A stretch of 64,000 nucleotides of DNA from Pseudomonas sp. B20(2017). Its GTDB lineage: Bacteria > Pseudomonadota > Gammaproteobacteria > Pseudomonadales > Pseudomonadaceae. Positions 41,107 to 50,413 of the stretch are shown in pieces; the stretch's first letter is position 1, and each line of letters begins with the position of its first letter. The DNA lies in the NCBI RefSeq assembly GCF_002113125.1, contig NZ_NEJP01000006.1, positions 62,001-126,000 on the forward strand, given 5' to 3'. Under the pieces are notes generated by a model that had not been told where the DNA came from, did no database searches, and saw only the letters and a list, made by a program, of their open reading frames with translations. The translations under genes and the position numbers were made by a program.

Positions 41107-42720
41107 TTACGCGTCCTGCAAAATCAGATCCGCGCCCTTCTCTGCCACCATCAGCACCGCCGCATGGGTGTTGCCTGACGTCACGTTGGGGAAGATCGAC
41201 GCATCGACGATCCGCAACCCCTCGAGGCCATGCACCTTGAGGCGTTTGTCGACTACCGAACTCTGCTCGTCCGTGCCCATCGCGCAGGAACCGCACAGGT
41301 GATAGATCGAGCCGCAGTTGTCACGGAAGTACTGGAGCATCTGCTCGTCGCTTTCCACTGCCGCCCCTGGCAGAACTTCATCGACCGTGATGCCCTTCAA
41401 CGAAGGAGCGCCCATGATCTTGCGCATAAGGCGACTGCCCTGGATCACCTCGTCGATGTCCTTTTGCGTGCTCAGGTAATTCGGGTCGATCAACGCCGCA
41501 TCACGGGGATTTTTCGAGGCAATCGTGATGTGCCCGCGACTGGTCGGGCGGCACGGGTTGAAGCACAGCAGGAAGCCTGAGTACGGTTCGGGCTTGAGGC
41601 TGGCCTTGTTGTTTTTCGGAATCTGGTACGACAACGGGTTGAAATACAACTGCAGGTTCGGATGGCTCTGTTCCGAATTCCCCCGGAAGAATCCGCCGGC
41701 CTGATTGACACTCATCGCCAGCGCGCCCTTGCGGGTCAGCAGGTATTTCACGCCGAGTTTGAACTGACCGAACAGCGAGCTGAGTTCATCGTTCAGGGTC
41801 GGAATATTGGCCTTATAGTAGTAGCTGACGCACAGGTGATCCTGCAGGTTTTGCCCCACCGCCGGCAGGTGTTTGACCACAGGAATCTGATGCTTCGCCA
41901 ACAAGGCGCGATCGGCCACGCCGGACAGTTGCAGGATCTTCGGCGTGTCGACCGCACCGGCGCACAGGATCACTTCCTTGCGCGCCGTGAAGGTCCGCGC
42001 CACACCATGCTGGGTGATGGAAATACCGGTAGCGCGCTGTTGAGTTTCATCGAACAGCACTCGATCAACCAGCGCGTAATGCTCGACCGCCAGGTTCGGC
42101 CGGCTCAGCGCCGGGTGCAAATGGGCGAAGCTGCTGGAGCTGCGCTGACCGTTGCGAGTATTGACGTCGTAGATGCCCGCGCCTTCGAATTTCGGCCCGT
42201 TGAAATCGTCGCTGCGCGGGTAACCGAGTTCATCACAGCCCTTGAGGAACACGTCGCAGATCGGGTGGGTCTGGCCGGCCATCGGGGTGATGCTGATCGG
42301 GCCGCTGCCGCCGTGGTATTCGCTGTCGCCCAGCGGATGGTTTTCCAGTTTGCGGAAGTACGGCAGCACATCCTTGAAGGCCCAGCCGTCGTTGCCGTTG
42401 GCCGCCCAGTCGTTGAAGTCATGGGCCTGGCCACGCACGTAGATCATCGCGTTGATCGAGCCCGAACCGCCCTGGACCTTGCCGCGCGGGGCGTAGATTT
42501 CACGATTGCCCAACTGCTTCTGCGGCTGGCTGTAGTACATCCAGTTGAAGGTCGGGTTGTAATACATTTTGGCGAAGCCGACCGGGATCCTGAACCACAG
42601 GGAACTGTCCTTGCCGCCCGCTTCCAGCAGCAGCACCGTGTATTGGCCCGAGGCCGAAAGCCGGTTGGCCAGCACGCAGCCAGCGGCGCCTGCGCCAGCG
42701 ATGATGTAGTCGTATGTCAT
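41107..42720 (-). CDS. GMC-family FAD-dependent oxidoreductase, choline dehydrogenase-like (537 aa)
   Basis: The N-terminal FAD motif YIIAGAGAAGCVLANRL, the GMC signatures PRGKVQGGSGSINAMIYVRG and GAVDTPKILQLSG, and the catalytic His (SIYHLCGSCAMG, about 470) with the second conserved His (TSGNTHAAVLMVAEKGADLI) are all present. These enzymes oxidise alcohols to aldehydes and pass electrons to a quinone or cytochrome. No signal peptide is present. The substrate is unknown; it is not BetA by context because betaine genes are absent. Downstream is a REP-free gap, upstream a REP pair. Confidence 0.88.
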   Translation of the reverse strand: MTYDYIIAGAGAAGCVLANRLSASGQYTVLLLEAGGKDSSLWFRIPVGFAKMYYNPTFNWMYYSQPQKQLGNREIYAPRGKVQGGSGSINAMIYVRGQAHDFNDWAANGNDGWAFKDVLPYFRKLENHPLGDSEYHGGSGPISITPMAGQTHPICDVFLKGCDELGYPRSDDFNGPKFEGAGIYDVNTRNGQRSSSSFAHLHPALSRPNLAVEHYALVDRVLFDETQQRATGISITQHGVARTFTARKEVILCAGAVDTPKILQLSGVADRALLAKHQIPVVKHLPAVGQNLQDHLCVSYYYKANIPTLNDELSSLFGQFKLGVKYLLTRKGALAMSVNQAGGFFRGNSEQSHPNLQLYFNPLSYQIPKNNKASLKPEPYSGFLLCFNPCRPTSRGHITIASKNPRDAALIDPNYLSTQKDIDEVIQGSRLMRKIMGAPSLKGITVDEVLPGAAVESDEQMLQYFRDNCGSIYHLCGSCAMGTDEQSSVVDKRLKVHGLEGLRIVDASIFPNVTSGNTHAAVLMVAEKGADLILQDA

Positions 42721-42773
42721 GCACGGTTACCGCGTAAGTCGTTGTACAAAATTCGAATGAGCAACGGGATCCC

Positions 42774-42865
42774 CCTGTGGGAGCGGGCTTGCTCGCGAAG
42801 GCGCCTGGTCAGCTGACATTTGTGAACCTGACACACCGCTTTCGCGAGCAAGCCCGCTCCCACAA
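42774..42865. repeat. REP pair between GMC and dehydratase genes
   Basis: CTGTGGGAGCGGGCTTGCTC on the left and GAGCAAGCCCGCTCCCACA on the right, about 45 bp apart. It separates two minus-strand transcription units. Confidence 0.92.
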
Positions 42866-42875
42866 TAGGCTTCTG

Positions 42876-44093
42876 TCAGCCCTTGGCCGGCGATGTGTCT
42901 TTGACGTCGGCCGGAGTCGGGGCCATTTGCAGGTGCAGGCGCTCACCGGAGTACGGCGAATGCTTGCGCACCACGTCCATGTTCAGCTCCACGCCCAGGC
43001 CCGGCTCGGTGGACGGGATGATGTAACCGTCCTCCCACTGCAACGGCTTTTTCAGGACCTCGGCATGGAAGCCGCCCCAGGTCTCGATGCTTTCCTGGAT
43101 CAGGAAGTTCGGCGTGCAGGCCGCAAGCTGGAAACTTGCCGCTGCACCGATCGGACCGTTGTACAGATGCGGGGCGATTTGCGCGTAATAGGCTTCGGCC
43201 ATACTGGCGATCTTCTTGCCTTCGAGCAGGCCGCCGCAGCGCGCCACGTTCATCTGCAGAATCGACGCGCCGCCGGCCTGCAACAGCTTGAAGAACTCGT
43301 ACTTGGTGGTCAGGCGCTCGCCAGTGGCAATCGGAATGCTGGTCTTGGCCGCGACTTGCGCCATGGCCTCTTCCTGTCCCGGTGGCACCGGCTCTTCGAA
43401 CCACAGCGGATCGTACTTCTCCAGGCGTTTGGCCAGGCGAATCGCCGAGGACGGCACCATTTGCCCGTGGGTGCCGAACAGCAGGTCGCACTTGTTGCCC
43501 ACCGCTTCGCGGATTTTGCGGCAGAAGGTTTCGCAGCGCTCCAGCACTTCCAGCGAGATCTGGTGCCCGGAGTACGCGGTGTAAGGCCCGGCCGGGTCGA
43601 ACTTCACGGCGGTGAAGCCTTTGTTCATGTTTTTAATCGCGCACTCGGCCGCGAGGTCCGGGTCGTCGTAGTCGTACTCGCCACGGCTGTTGACCGGGTA
43701 CAGATAGGTGTAGGAACGCAGGCGTTCGTGGACCTTGCCGCCGAGCAATTCGTAGACCGGTTTGTTCGCGGCCTTGCCGATGATGTCCCAGCAAGCCATT
43801 TCCAGACCGCTGACCACGCCCATCATGGTCAGGTCGGGACGTTGGGTGAATCCGCTCGAATAGGCCTGACGGAAGAAGCGCTCGATGTGGTGCGGGTCCT
43901 GATTCAGCATGTAGCGTTCGAACACGTCTTCGATGATCGGCAGCATGGCTTTGGGGCCGAAGGTCGCGGCGTAGATCTCGCCGACGCCTTCGATGCCGCA
44001 GTCGGTCTTGAGCTTGACGAACAGCCAGTACATGCCGCCGATGTGCGGTGGCGGTACGGCAACGATATGGGTTTCAAGGGCGACGATTTTCAT
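42876..44093 (-). CDS. Mandelate racemase/galactonate dehydratase-family enzyme (405 aa)
   Basis: Enolase superfamily, galactonate dehydratase-like subgroup: KFDP (Lys164), Glu233-Glu234 (LWFEEPV), Glu259 (IATGERL) and His309 (APHLYNGPIG). In galactonate dehydratase the first metal ligand and base form a DFHGR motif; here the same place reads GTHGQ (207-211), so the His is kept but the Asp is Gly. The enzyme either coordinates Mg2+ differently or belongs to a divergent subfamily. The ATG at 44093 has AGGTG 6 bases upstream and starts 1 bp after the MFS stop, so the genes are coupled. The probable substrate is a sugar acid. Confidence 0.87.
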   Translation of the reverse strand: MKIVALETHIVAVPPPHIGGMYWLFVKLKTDCGIEGVGEIYAATFGPKAMLPIIEDVFERYMLNQDPHHIERFFRQAYSSGFTQRPDLTMMGVVSGLEMACWDIIGKAANKPVYELLGGKVHERLRSYTYLYPVNSRGEYDYDDPDLAAECAIKNMNKGFTAVKFDPAGPYTAYSGHQISLEVLERCETFCRKIREAVGNKCDLLFGTHGQMVPSSAIRLAKRLEKYDPLWFEEPVPPGQEEAMAQVAAKTSIPIATGERLTTKYEFFKLLQAGGASILQMNVARCGGLLEGKKIASMAEAYYAQIAPHLYNGPIGAAASFQLAACTPNFLIQESIETWGGFHAEVLKKPLQWEDGYIIPSTEPGLGVELNMDVVRKHSPYSGERLHLQMAPTPADVKDTSPAKG

Positions 44094-44094
44094 C

Positions 44095-45414
44095 TCAGGC
44101 ACCTGTCTTGTTCAAAGATTTGCGATTGATCCGGGCACGCAGGGTCACGGCAGCCAGGGTGCCGATCAGACCGATAGCGGCGATGTAGCCGAAATAGAGC
44201 TTGTAACCCAGGGCGCCGGGGAAATGCTCAGTGAGGTAGCCGTTGATCAGCGGGATAAACGCGTCCGGCATGTAACCGACCACGGAGACGATGCCGATGG
44301 CCAGTCCGGTGATGCGCAGCGGAATGTTGCAGCTGTCGAGGATCGCCCAGTACAGACCGCGAATCGCGTAGGTCATCAGGCCGATGAAAATCACTGTCGC
44401 GATCAGCAGCCCCATGCTGTTGAGCGCCGGGAATACGATCAGGCCGACAATCGCCAGACTCGCCAGCAACAGCGCGACGATCAGCACCGAGATATTCGAA
44501 AACTTGTCCCCCAGCCAGCCACCGCCGATGCCACCGATCGGGCGCATCCACAGTTTGATGGTGGTGATGGTGCCGGCCATCACGGCGGTCAGGCCGCTGC
44601 CTTGCAGGTAGTCCGAGAAGCTGTAGGTGGCCCAGAAGATGTGATAACCGCAGAACACGATCGCGGTGACCAGCCACAGTTCAGGGATCTTCACCAACGT
44701 TGCCAGATCCGTGAACAGGTTGAACTTGCCCTTCTCCACCGGCGGCGTGTCCTCCATCGACTTCGGGTCCTTGATCAGCACCAGCACACAGCCGATGGCG
44801 ATACAGGTGAAGGCGTAGAGGTAAACCACGTGCTTGAAACCTTCGGCGGTGGACTCGCCACGGGTTTCAGTGGCATAGGCGAACAGCCCCAGCGCAACCG
44901 TTGCCAACAGCGCTTCGACCAGTCCGCGACCACCATCAAGGATGCCGAAGAAACGGCCCTGCTCGGTGTGATGAGCAATCATCTTTACGCGCTTGAGCAC
45001 CGAGGCCCAGAACGTCAGGCCGGTGGTCAGCCCCCAGCAACCGAAGATGATCATCAGCCCGGTCATCGACGGCGCGGTCGAGTACCACAAGCCCAGCACG
45101 CCGGTGGCCACCAACGAGAAGAAAATCAGGAAACGCGGCGCGATACGGTCGGCCAGCCAGCCGCTCGGCAAGTAGCTGAGCAGGAAAATCGTCCCCAGCA
45201 TCGAGTACAGATAACCCAACTCGCTGTGGCTGATCTGGAACACCTCGAGCATGGTGGTCTGGTAGACCTGACGCAGGTACAGAATCGGATAGATCGCACC
45301 GGCGGCGAGCACCAGCAACATCAGTTGGAAATAGCGACTTCCCTTGTCGCTCTGGCTTTTCGAAGCCGAATCGGAACCCTGAACAGCGGCAGCAGAGGAT
45401 GCATGCTTGGACAT
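44095..45414 (-). CDS. MFS transporter, organophosphate/sugar-acid type (439 aa)
   Basis: Twelve membrane segments; SGWLADRIAPRFLIFFSL after the second segment is the MFS loop motif. A long polar N-terminal tail rich in Ser/Lys (about 28 residues) precedes the first helix. The gene lies between the aldehyde dehydrogenase and the dehydratase, all on the minus strand, so it probably imports their sugar-acid substrate. GAGGT lies upstream of the ATG; further up the leader carries CCTATAAAAACAATTAT (45454-45470), a CA-type motif. Confidence 0.87.
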   Translation of the reverse strand: MSKHASSAAAVQGSDSASKSQSDKGSRYFQLMLLVLAAGAIYPILYLRQVYQTTMLEVFQISHSELGYLYSMLGTIFLLSYLPSGWLADRIAPRFLIFFSLVATGVLGLWYSTAPSMTGLMIIFGCWGLTTGLTFWASVLKRVKMIAHHTEQGRFFGILDGGRGLVEALLATVALGLFAYATETRGESTAEGFKHVVYLYAFTCIAIGCVLVLIKDPKSMEDTPPVEKGKFNLFTDLATLVKIPELWLVTAIVFCGYHIFWATYSFSDYLQGSGLTAVMAGTITTIKLWMRPIGGIGGGWLGDKFSNISVLIVALLLASLAIVGLIVFPALNSMGLLIATVIFIGLMTYAIRGLYWAILDSCNIPLRITGLAIGIVSVVGYMPDAFIPLINGYLTEHFPGALGYKLYFGYIAAIGLIGTLAAVTLRARINRKSLNKTGA

Positions 45415-45496
45415 TGAAGTGACCTCGGGCGACCCGTGCTCCGGGCGCCCCTGATAATTGTTTTTATAGGTGTAGCGTGAGGCGTGTTGCGGTAGA

Positions 45497-46921
45497 TCAG
45501 TACTTCATGACCACGAGTCGGGTCTGGGTGAATTCGAGCATGCCGTGCTTGCCGTCATCGCCGCCCAGGCCCGAACGTTTCCAGCCGGCGTGATAGCCCT
45601 GATATGGATCGGCCGGGGTGCGATTGACGTACAACTCGCCGGCCTCGATGGCGTTGGCGACTTTCTGCGCGGTACGGTAGTTCTCGGTGTAAAGCACCGA
45701 CGACAGGCCGAACTGGTGGTCGTTGGCCATGGCCAGCGCTTCGTCGATGTCGCGGTACTTGAGCACCGGCAGGACCGGGCCGAAGATTTCTTCCTGGACG
45801 ATTTCCATGCCCTGGCGGCAACTGCTGAGCAGCGTTGGCGGGTAGAAATGCCCCGGGCCTTCGGGCAGCACACCGCCGCTTTCGAGGACGGCGCCGTCGG
45901 CAATCGCGCGCTCGACCATGGCGTGGATGTTTTTCTGCGAACTGGCGTTGACCAGCGGGCCCATCAGGCTCGCGTCTGTGGCGCGGTCGCCGAACTTCAC
46001 GGCGGCGATCTTCGCTTTGAGCAATGCAAGGAAACGGTCGTAGACGCTTTCCTGCACATAGACCCGCTCCACCGCCGTGCACAACTGGCCGCAGTGAGTG
46101 GTTTTGGAGGCGATGATTGCGCTCGCGGCCGCTTCAAGATCGGCATCGGCCTCGATGATTGCCGGAGTCTTGCCGCCCAGTTCCAGCGACGGCTTGGCGA
46201 TGTTGGCCTTGCAGTAATCGAGGACGATACGCCCGGCGTTGACGCTGCCGGTCAGGGTAATCAGGCCCACGGCTTTATGGGTGCAAACGGCTGCAGCGGT
46301 GGCGTGATCCATGGTCAGGATGTTGATCACACCAGCCGGCATGCCCGATTGCTCCACGGCTTTGGCGATTTCGAATGCCGAGGTCGGGGTGTTATTGCTC
46401 GGACGCACGACCACGGTGTTGCCGGCAATCAGCGCCGGAGCGATTTTGCGCAGCAGGGTGTAGACCGGGTAGTTGAACGGAATCAGGCACGCGACGACGC
46501 CAATCGGCTCGCGGTGCAGAAACAGGTTTTCGTCGGGGCTGTCGCTGGGAATGATCTCGCCTTCGATACGACGTGCCCATTCGGCGTGGTAACGGGTGAT
46601 CTGCGCGGCATAACGGGCTTCGTTGCTGGCGTCGCTCAGGCTTTTCCCGGACTCGGCGGCCAGTGCAGCGCCGATGGCTTCGGCGCGATCTTCAAGGGCC
46701 GCTGCAAACGCTCGCAGGTGCTCGGCGCGTTCGATGCTGGTGAGTTTGCCCCAGGTCTTTTGCGCCTTGGCGGCGGCATCGACTGCCGCCGTGGCCTCTT
46801 CGGCAGTAGCGGCCGACACCTGGCCGATCAACGCTTCGGTGGCCGGGTTGTAGACCGCGATCAGCGCCGCGCTGGCCGGCTCGATGAAGTGGCCGTTAAC
46901 AAAATTTCGCTCGACTCGCAT
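45497..46921 (-). CDS. AldA-like lactaldehyde/glycolaldehyde dehydrogenase (474 aa)
   Basis: The sequence follows E. coli AldA in many blocks: NPATEALIGQV, AEWARRIEGEIIPSDSPDENLFL, LELGGKTPAIIEADADLE, the catalytic Cys in THCGQLCTAVERVYVQ and the end YHAGWKRSGLGGDDGKHGM. AldA oxidises L-lactaldehyde or glycolaldehyde to lactate or glycolate with NAD+. In this operon (dehydrogenase, importer, dehydratase) it would oxidise the aldehyde from aldolase cleavage of a deoxy-keto acid. The start at 46921 is preferred over 46927 because GGG sits 9 rather than 3 bases upstream. The leader has GATAAAAACAAACG. Confidence 0.87.
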   Translation of the reverse strand: MRVERNFVNGHFIEPASAALIAVYNPATEALIGQVSAATAEEATAAVDAAAKAQKTWGKLTSIERAEHLRAFAAALEDRAEAIGAALAAESGKSLSDASNEARYAAQITRYHAEWARRIEGEIIPSDSPDENLFLHREPIGVVACLIPFNYPVYTLLRKIAPALIAGNTVVVRPSNNTPTSAFEIAKAVEQSGMPAGVINILTMDHATAAAVCTHKAVGLITLTGSVNAGRIVLDYCKANIAKPSLELGGKTPAIIEADADLEAAASAIIASKTTHCGQLCTAVERVYVQESVYDRFLALLKAKIAAVKFGDRATDASLMGPLVNASSQKNIHAMVERAIADGAVLESGGVLPEGPGHFYPPTLLSSCRQGMEIVQEEIFGPVLPVLKYRDIDEALAMANDHQFGLSSVLYTENYRTAQKVANAIEAGELYVNRTPADPYQGYHAGWKRSGLGGDDGKHGMLEFTQTRLVVMKY

Positions 46922-46932
46922 GTGCATCGCCC

Positions 46933-46991
46933 ATCGTTTGTTTTTATCGATGCCGCCAGTCTTGTCATCGACAGCAAGTTCAACAAACGAT
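46933..46991. promoter_or_regulatory. Inverted 10-mer ATCGTTTGTT in the aldA-like leader
   Basis: ATCGTTTGTT (46933-46942) and its complement AACAAACGAT (46982-46991) flank 39 bp upstream of the dehydrogenase gene. The same 10-mer recurs at 48075-48084 upstream of the porin gene, on the other side of the LysR gene, suggesting a shared operator. Confidence 0.45.
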
Positions 46992-47028
46992 TTATCCGGC
47001 GATCAAACATTCGAAAAAGGCACGTTAC

Positions 47029-47961
47029 TCAGGAAATCGCGGTTGACGGCTCAAGTTGGCGCTGCGCCAGCCAGATCTCTTCCTGCAACCACTGACTGAA
47101 CGCCTGCAATTGCGGCATCTGCGTCTGCTCCGGGCGGGTCACCAGCCAGTAGGACTGGTGCCCTTCCACATGCACGTTGTGCACCTGAGTCAACTGCCCG
47201 CTGGCCAGCTCGGAGGCGACCATGTGCCAGTCGGCAATGGTGATCCCCAGGCCATCGACCGCCGCCTGAATCGCCAGGTCCAGCAAGTCGAATTCATAAC
47301 CGCCCTGGGTATCGACACCGCTGATGCGCGCCGCATCGAGCCAGTGTTTCCAGGTCAGGTAGCGCTGATCTTCGCGGGCCAGCACATGCAGCAGGGTCAG
47401 GCGATTGAGGTCGATGCCCTGATCGCCGCCCTCCCGCGCATACAGGGTCGGCGCGCAGACGGCGATGTGCCGCTCCTGAATCAGCAGCGAACTGTCGAGC
47501 CCGTCCCACTCGCCGTCGCCAAAACGGATCGCGCAATCGAGGGTGCTGGTTTCCGCGAGGCTGTCCTGCAAGCGGGTGGTGATGCTCAGTTCCAGCTCCG
47601 GATGCTGCTCGCGCAGGCGCCCCAGGCGCGGCATCAACCAGCGGCTGGTGAAGGTGGGCGGCGCGTTGATGTGCAGGCGATTGGCGTGGGTTTTCTGCTG
47701 GATGCTGCGCACGGTCAGTTCGATCTTGTCGAACGACTGATGCAGCGCCCGCAGCAGAATCTTGCCGGCACCGGTCAGTTCGAGATGGTGATGGCGACGC
47801 TCCAGCAGGCTCTCGCCGAGCTGTTCTTCCAGCTGCCGTACCTGACGGCTGACCGCGCTCTGGGTGACGTTGAGCAACTCGGCGGCGCGGGTGAAGCTGC
47901 CGGTGCTGCCGGCCACTTCGAATGCTTTGAGTGCATTCAGGCCGGGCATTTTGCGTTTCAT
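47029..47961 (-). CDS. LysR-family regulator, GcvA-like (310 aa)
   Basis: GcvA-type winged helix: LNALKAFEVAGSTGSFTRAAELLNVTQSAVSRQVRQLEEQLGESLL; effector domain with LHINAPPTFTSRWLMPRLGRLREQHPEL and CAIRFGDGEWDGL. It lies between the aldehyde dehydrogenase operon (same strand, downstream) and the divergent porin gene, and is the likely regulator of both. Start choice among nearby Met codons (47961, 47949) is not decided by a strong Shine-Dalgarno. Confidence 0.88.
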   Translation of the reverse strand: MKRKMPGLNALKAFEVAGSTGSFTRAAELLNVTQSAVSRQVRQLEEQLGESLLERRHHHLELTGAGKILLRALHQSFDKIELTVRSIQQKTHANRLHINAPPTFTSRWLMPRLGRLREQHPELELSITTRLQDSLAETSTLDCAIRFGDGEWDGLDSSLLIQERHIAVCAPTLYAREGGDQGIDLNRLTLLHVLAREDQRYLTWKHWLDAARISGVDTQGGYEFDLLDLAIQAAVDGLGITIADWHMVASELASGQLTQVHNVHVEGHQSYWLVTRPEQTQMPQLQAFSQWLQEEIWLAQRQLEPSTAIS

Positions 47962-48120
47962 ACAAGGCACTCGAAAACCACTGGCAAGGTGCAAAGCATC
48001 CCACGATGCGGGCGAATTGTCCTACAGGATTTTCCGAGTAACATGCATTCGATGCAGGTTTCCCCACCGTTTTTATCGTTTGTTCTACAGCAGACGGATG
48101 GCAAAACTGCGCGGCATCTC

Positions 48121-48135
48121 TAATAAAAACAATCG
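48121..48135 (+). promoter_or_regulatory. CA-type (Hfq/Crc) motif in the porin leader
   Basis: TAATAAAAACAATCG lies 12 bases before the porin ATG. AAnAAnAA-type runs at ribosome-binding sites are the known Hfq/Crc target in Pseudomonas; occupancy would block translation during growth on preferred carbon sources. Confidence 0.5.
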
Positions 48136-48146
48136 AGAGCCGCTCC

Positions 48147-49325
48147 ATGCCCTTCCCTGCATCTTTGCGCCTGCGCACCACCTCCATCGCTCTGTTCTGC
48201 AGCATTGCCGCACCGGCCATGGCGGTCCAGGTCACCGACAATCTCGACCTTGGCGGCGCCATTCGTGCCCGTTGGGACGTGGACCCGGATCGCGACATTC
48301 AGAAGTTCGGCCTCGACACGGTGTTCCTCAGCGCCAAGTACAACTCCGACTCGTGGATCGGTGAAGCGCAGTACCGCTTTTACGGCCGCTCCTACCCGTA
48401 CCAGTACACCAAGAACTACGGCGATATCCGTTTCGCCAAGTTTGCGTGGGTCGGCTACAAGTTCAACCCGGACCAGCAAGTACAGGTCGGTCTGAACACC
48501 GTGCCGTTCGGCTTGCAGCCGTACTTCGGCAGCACGTTTTACGAAACCCTGGGCAACGTCATCGGTCTGGAAGACGTGCAACAGGTCGGCGCCAAGTACA
48601 TCCAGCAAAGCGGCGACTGGAACGTTCAGGCCGGTTATTACCTGCGTCCGGCCTGGCAGGGCAAAGGCACCAGCAAAGGTGTGACCTACTCCAGCGCCGT
48701 ATCGGGCGCCGACAGTTACGTGGCCGACGGCAGTGACAACCAGGAACGCAACACCGTGGTGCTGCGCGTGGCCAGGTCGCTGGATCTGGGGTCGTGGAAG
48801 TCCGAAGTAGGGATCTCCGGCCTGACCTCGACCCTCGAAAACAAAGACACCGACAATGACGGCCGACGCAACGCCGTAGCCGTGCATTACCTGGGCAAGA
48901 ACGGTCCGTGGGGCGTGCAGCTACAGGCGGCGCGGCAGCAGATGTCGCCACGCAACGCCGGCACCGATGAACTGGTGACCCTCGGCGGTTACGACGGCAC
49001 TTACAACGTGGCCAGTCGCGGCAATCTGTACGTGGCCGACCTGAGTTATGACGTCGGCGGCAAATACCTGTTCGATCAGGTCAGCGGGATCAAGCTGTAC
49101 GCCAACTACAGCGCCTTCGACAAGTCTGCCAGTGGCTTCAAAACCTCCGAGCGGATGATCCTCGGCACCTCGTTTTCCGTGAGTAAATTGTGGGTGGCCA
49201 CAGAGTGGTTGTTCGGCAAAAACGATCCGTACATCGGGGGCAGCAGCTACACCCAGAGCCTTGGCGCGGGCGGGCTGGATCAGTGGGAGAACCAGTTGTA
49301 TGTGAACGCCGGTTACTACTTCTGA
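48147..49325 (+). CDS. Outer-membrane porin (392 aa)
   Basis: A signal peptide (TTSIALFCSIAAPAMA, cleavage before VQVTDN) is followed by alternating beta-strand pattern, GAIRARWDVDPDRD, RFAKFAWVGYKFNPDQQVQVGLNTVPFG, and ends in Tyr-Phe (NAGYYF), the outer-membrane insertion signal. It is a monomer-size porin of the carbohydrate or short-chain solute type; strand count from the length is 16-18. Divergent from the LysR gene and close to sugar-acid importers, it probably lets sugar acids enter the periplasm. Expression may be under Crc/Hfq control, as its leader has a CA motif. Confidence 0.88.
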   Translation: MPFPASLRLRTTSIALFCSIAAPAMAVQVTDNLDLGGAIRARWDVDPDRDIQKFGLDTVFLSAKYNSDSWIGEAQYRFYGRSYPYQYTKNYGDIRFAKFAWVGYKFNPDQQVQVGLNTVPFGLQPYFGSTFYETLGNVIGLEDVQQVGAKYIQQSGDWNVQAGYYLRPAWQGKGTSKGVTYSSAVSGADSYVADGSDNQERNTVVLRVARSLDLGSWKSEVGISGLTSTLENKDTDNDGRRNAVAVHYLGKNGPWGVQLQAARQQMSPRNAGTDELVTLGGYDGTYNVASRGNLYVADLSYDVGGKYLFDQVSGIKLYANYSAFDKSASGFKTSERMILGTSFSVSKLWVATEWLFGKNDPYIGGSSYTQSLGAGGLDQWENQLYVNAGYYF

Positions 49326-49355
49326 TCCAGCTTCGTTTTCGCCCTTCAAATTGCT

Positions 49356-49428
49356 TTCGCGAGCAAGCTCGCTCCCACAGTGGATTTGTGTCGTACACAG
49401 AACTTGTGGGAGCGAGCTTGCTCGCGAA
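49356..49428. repeat. REP pair after the porin gene
   Basis: TTCGCGAGCAAGCTCGCTCC and the inverted GGAGCGAGCTTGCTCGCGAA, about 28 bp apart. It is 30 bp after the porin stop and can form a long hairpin. Confidence 0.92.
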
Positions 49429-49527
49429 TGCGTCTGCTCAAACAACACTTGCATCCGCCCATCACCGATAGTCAGATAGGCCCCACTCAAAACAACAATA
49501 AACCGCCCGATCCGGAGTACCGTCTCC

Positions 49528-50403
49528 ATGCGTCAACTGCCCTCGCTCAACACCCTGCGCGTGTTCGAAGAAGTCGCCCGTCATCGCAGTTTCAGCCAGG
49601 CCGCCATCGGGCTGAACGTCACCCAGGGTGCGGTCAGTCGCCAGATCAAACAGCTTGAAGACTACCTTGGCGTGGCGCTGTTCGTGCGCACGCCTCAAGG
49701 GCTGTCGCTGACCGAAGCCGGCAGCAATCTCTCCCCGCATCTGGCCGAAGCCTTCGACCACATCGAACGCTCCCTGCAAGCAGTGCGCGTGCCCAATCTG
49801 CGCCAACGCTTGAAAGTGCTCGCACCGCCGACCTGGGCCACCCGCTGGCTGTCGCCACACCTGCGCGCGTTCTGCCAGCGCTACCCGGACATCAACCTCA
49901 GCGTGACCAACCAGATCGGTCATGACAGCCTCACGGAAGTCGATTGCCACATCCGCTTCGGCCTCGCGGCGGCGCCCCACTGCGTCAGCCAGTTGTTGGT
50001 GATGGAACGGCACATCGCGGTGGCCAGCCCGGAACTGTTCAACGGCGATCAACCGCCGGATCTGAAGCAGTTCCCGCTGCTGCATATCCTGCACGACGGC
50101 AAGCGCTTGAAGGTCTGGGAAAACTGGCTGGCGGCCATGGGCCGGGACGACATCGATGCCGGGCAAGGACTGGAATTCAGCACCCTGGATCAGGTGATCC
50201 ACACCGCCCTCGCCGGTGGCGGTCTGGCGGTGATCGACCGGCAGATGATCGAAAAAGAACTGGCCAACGGCAGCCTGCTGCCGATCACCCCGATTGAGGT
50301 GATCGGCCCTTATGGGTATTGGCTGGATGTGGCGAATGACAAACAGGGGCTGTCGAAGGTGAGGCTGTTTACCGAGTGGCTAGGGGTTGTCAGCAACCCC
50401 TGA
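49528..50403 (+). CDS. LysR-family regulator, GcvA-like (291 aa)
   Basis: Winged helix: LPSLNTLRVFEEVARHRSFSQAAIGLNVTQGAVSRQIKQLEDYLGVALF; effector domain: LRQRLKVLAPPTWATRWLSPHLRAFCQRYPDINLSV and CHIRFGLAAAPH. It converges with the MFS gene at 50414 (10 bp between stops), so control of that gene would be in trans to its promoter 1.4 kb away. The leader has AAAACAACAATAAA (49489-49502), an AAnAAnAA motif, unusual for a regulator gene. Confidence 0.9.
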   Translation: MRQLPSLNTLRVFEEVARHRSFSQAAIGLNVTQGAVSRQIKQLEDYLGVALFVRTPQGLSLTEAGSNLSPHLAEAFDHIERSLQAVRVPNLRQRLKVLAPPTWATRWLSPHLRAFCQRYPDINLSVTNQIGHDSLTEVDCHIRFGLAAAPHCVSQLLVMERHIAVASPELFNGDQPPDLKQFPLLHILHDGKRLKVWENWLAAMGRDDIDAGQGLEFSTLDQVIHTALAGGGLAVIDRQMIEKELANGSLLPITPIEVIGPYGYWLDVANDKQGLSKVRLFTEWLGVVSNP

Positions 50404-50413
50404 CCTGCACTCA

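Noticed and set aside
41107..42720. BetA choline dehydrogenase assignment
   Set aside because: The GMC fold fits, but betB, betI and choline transport genes are absent; only the family call is supported.
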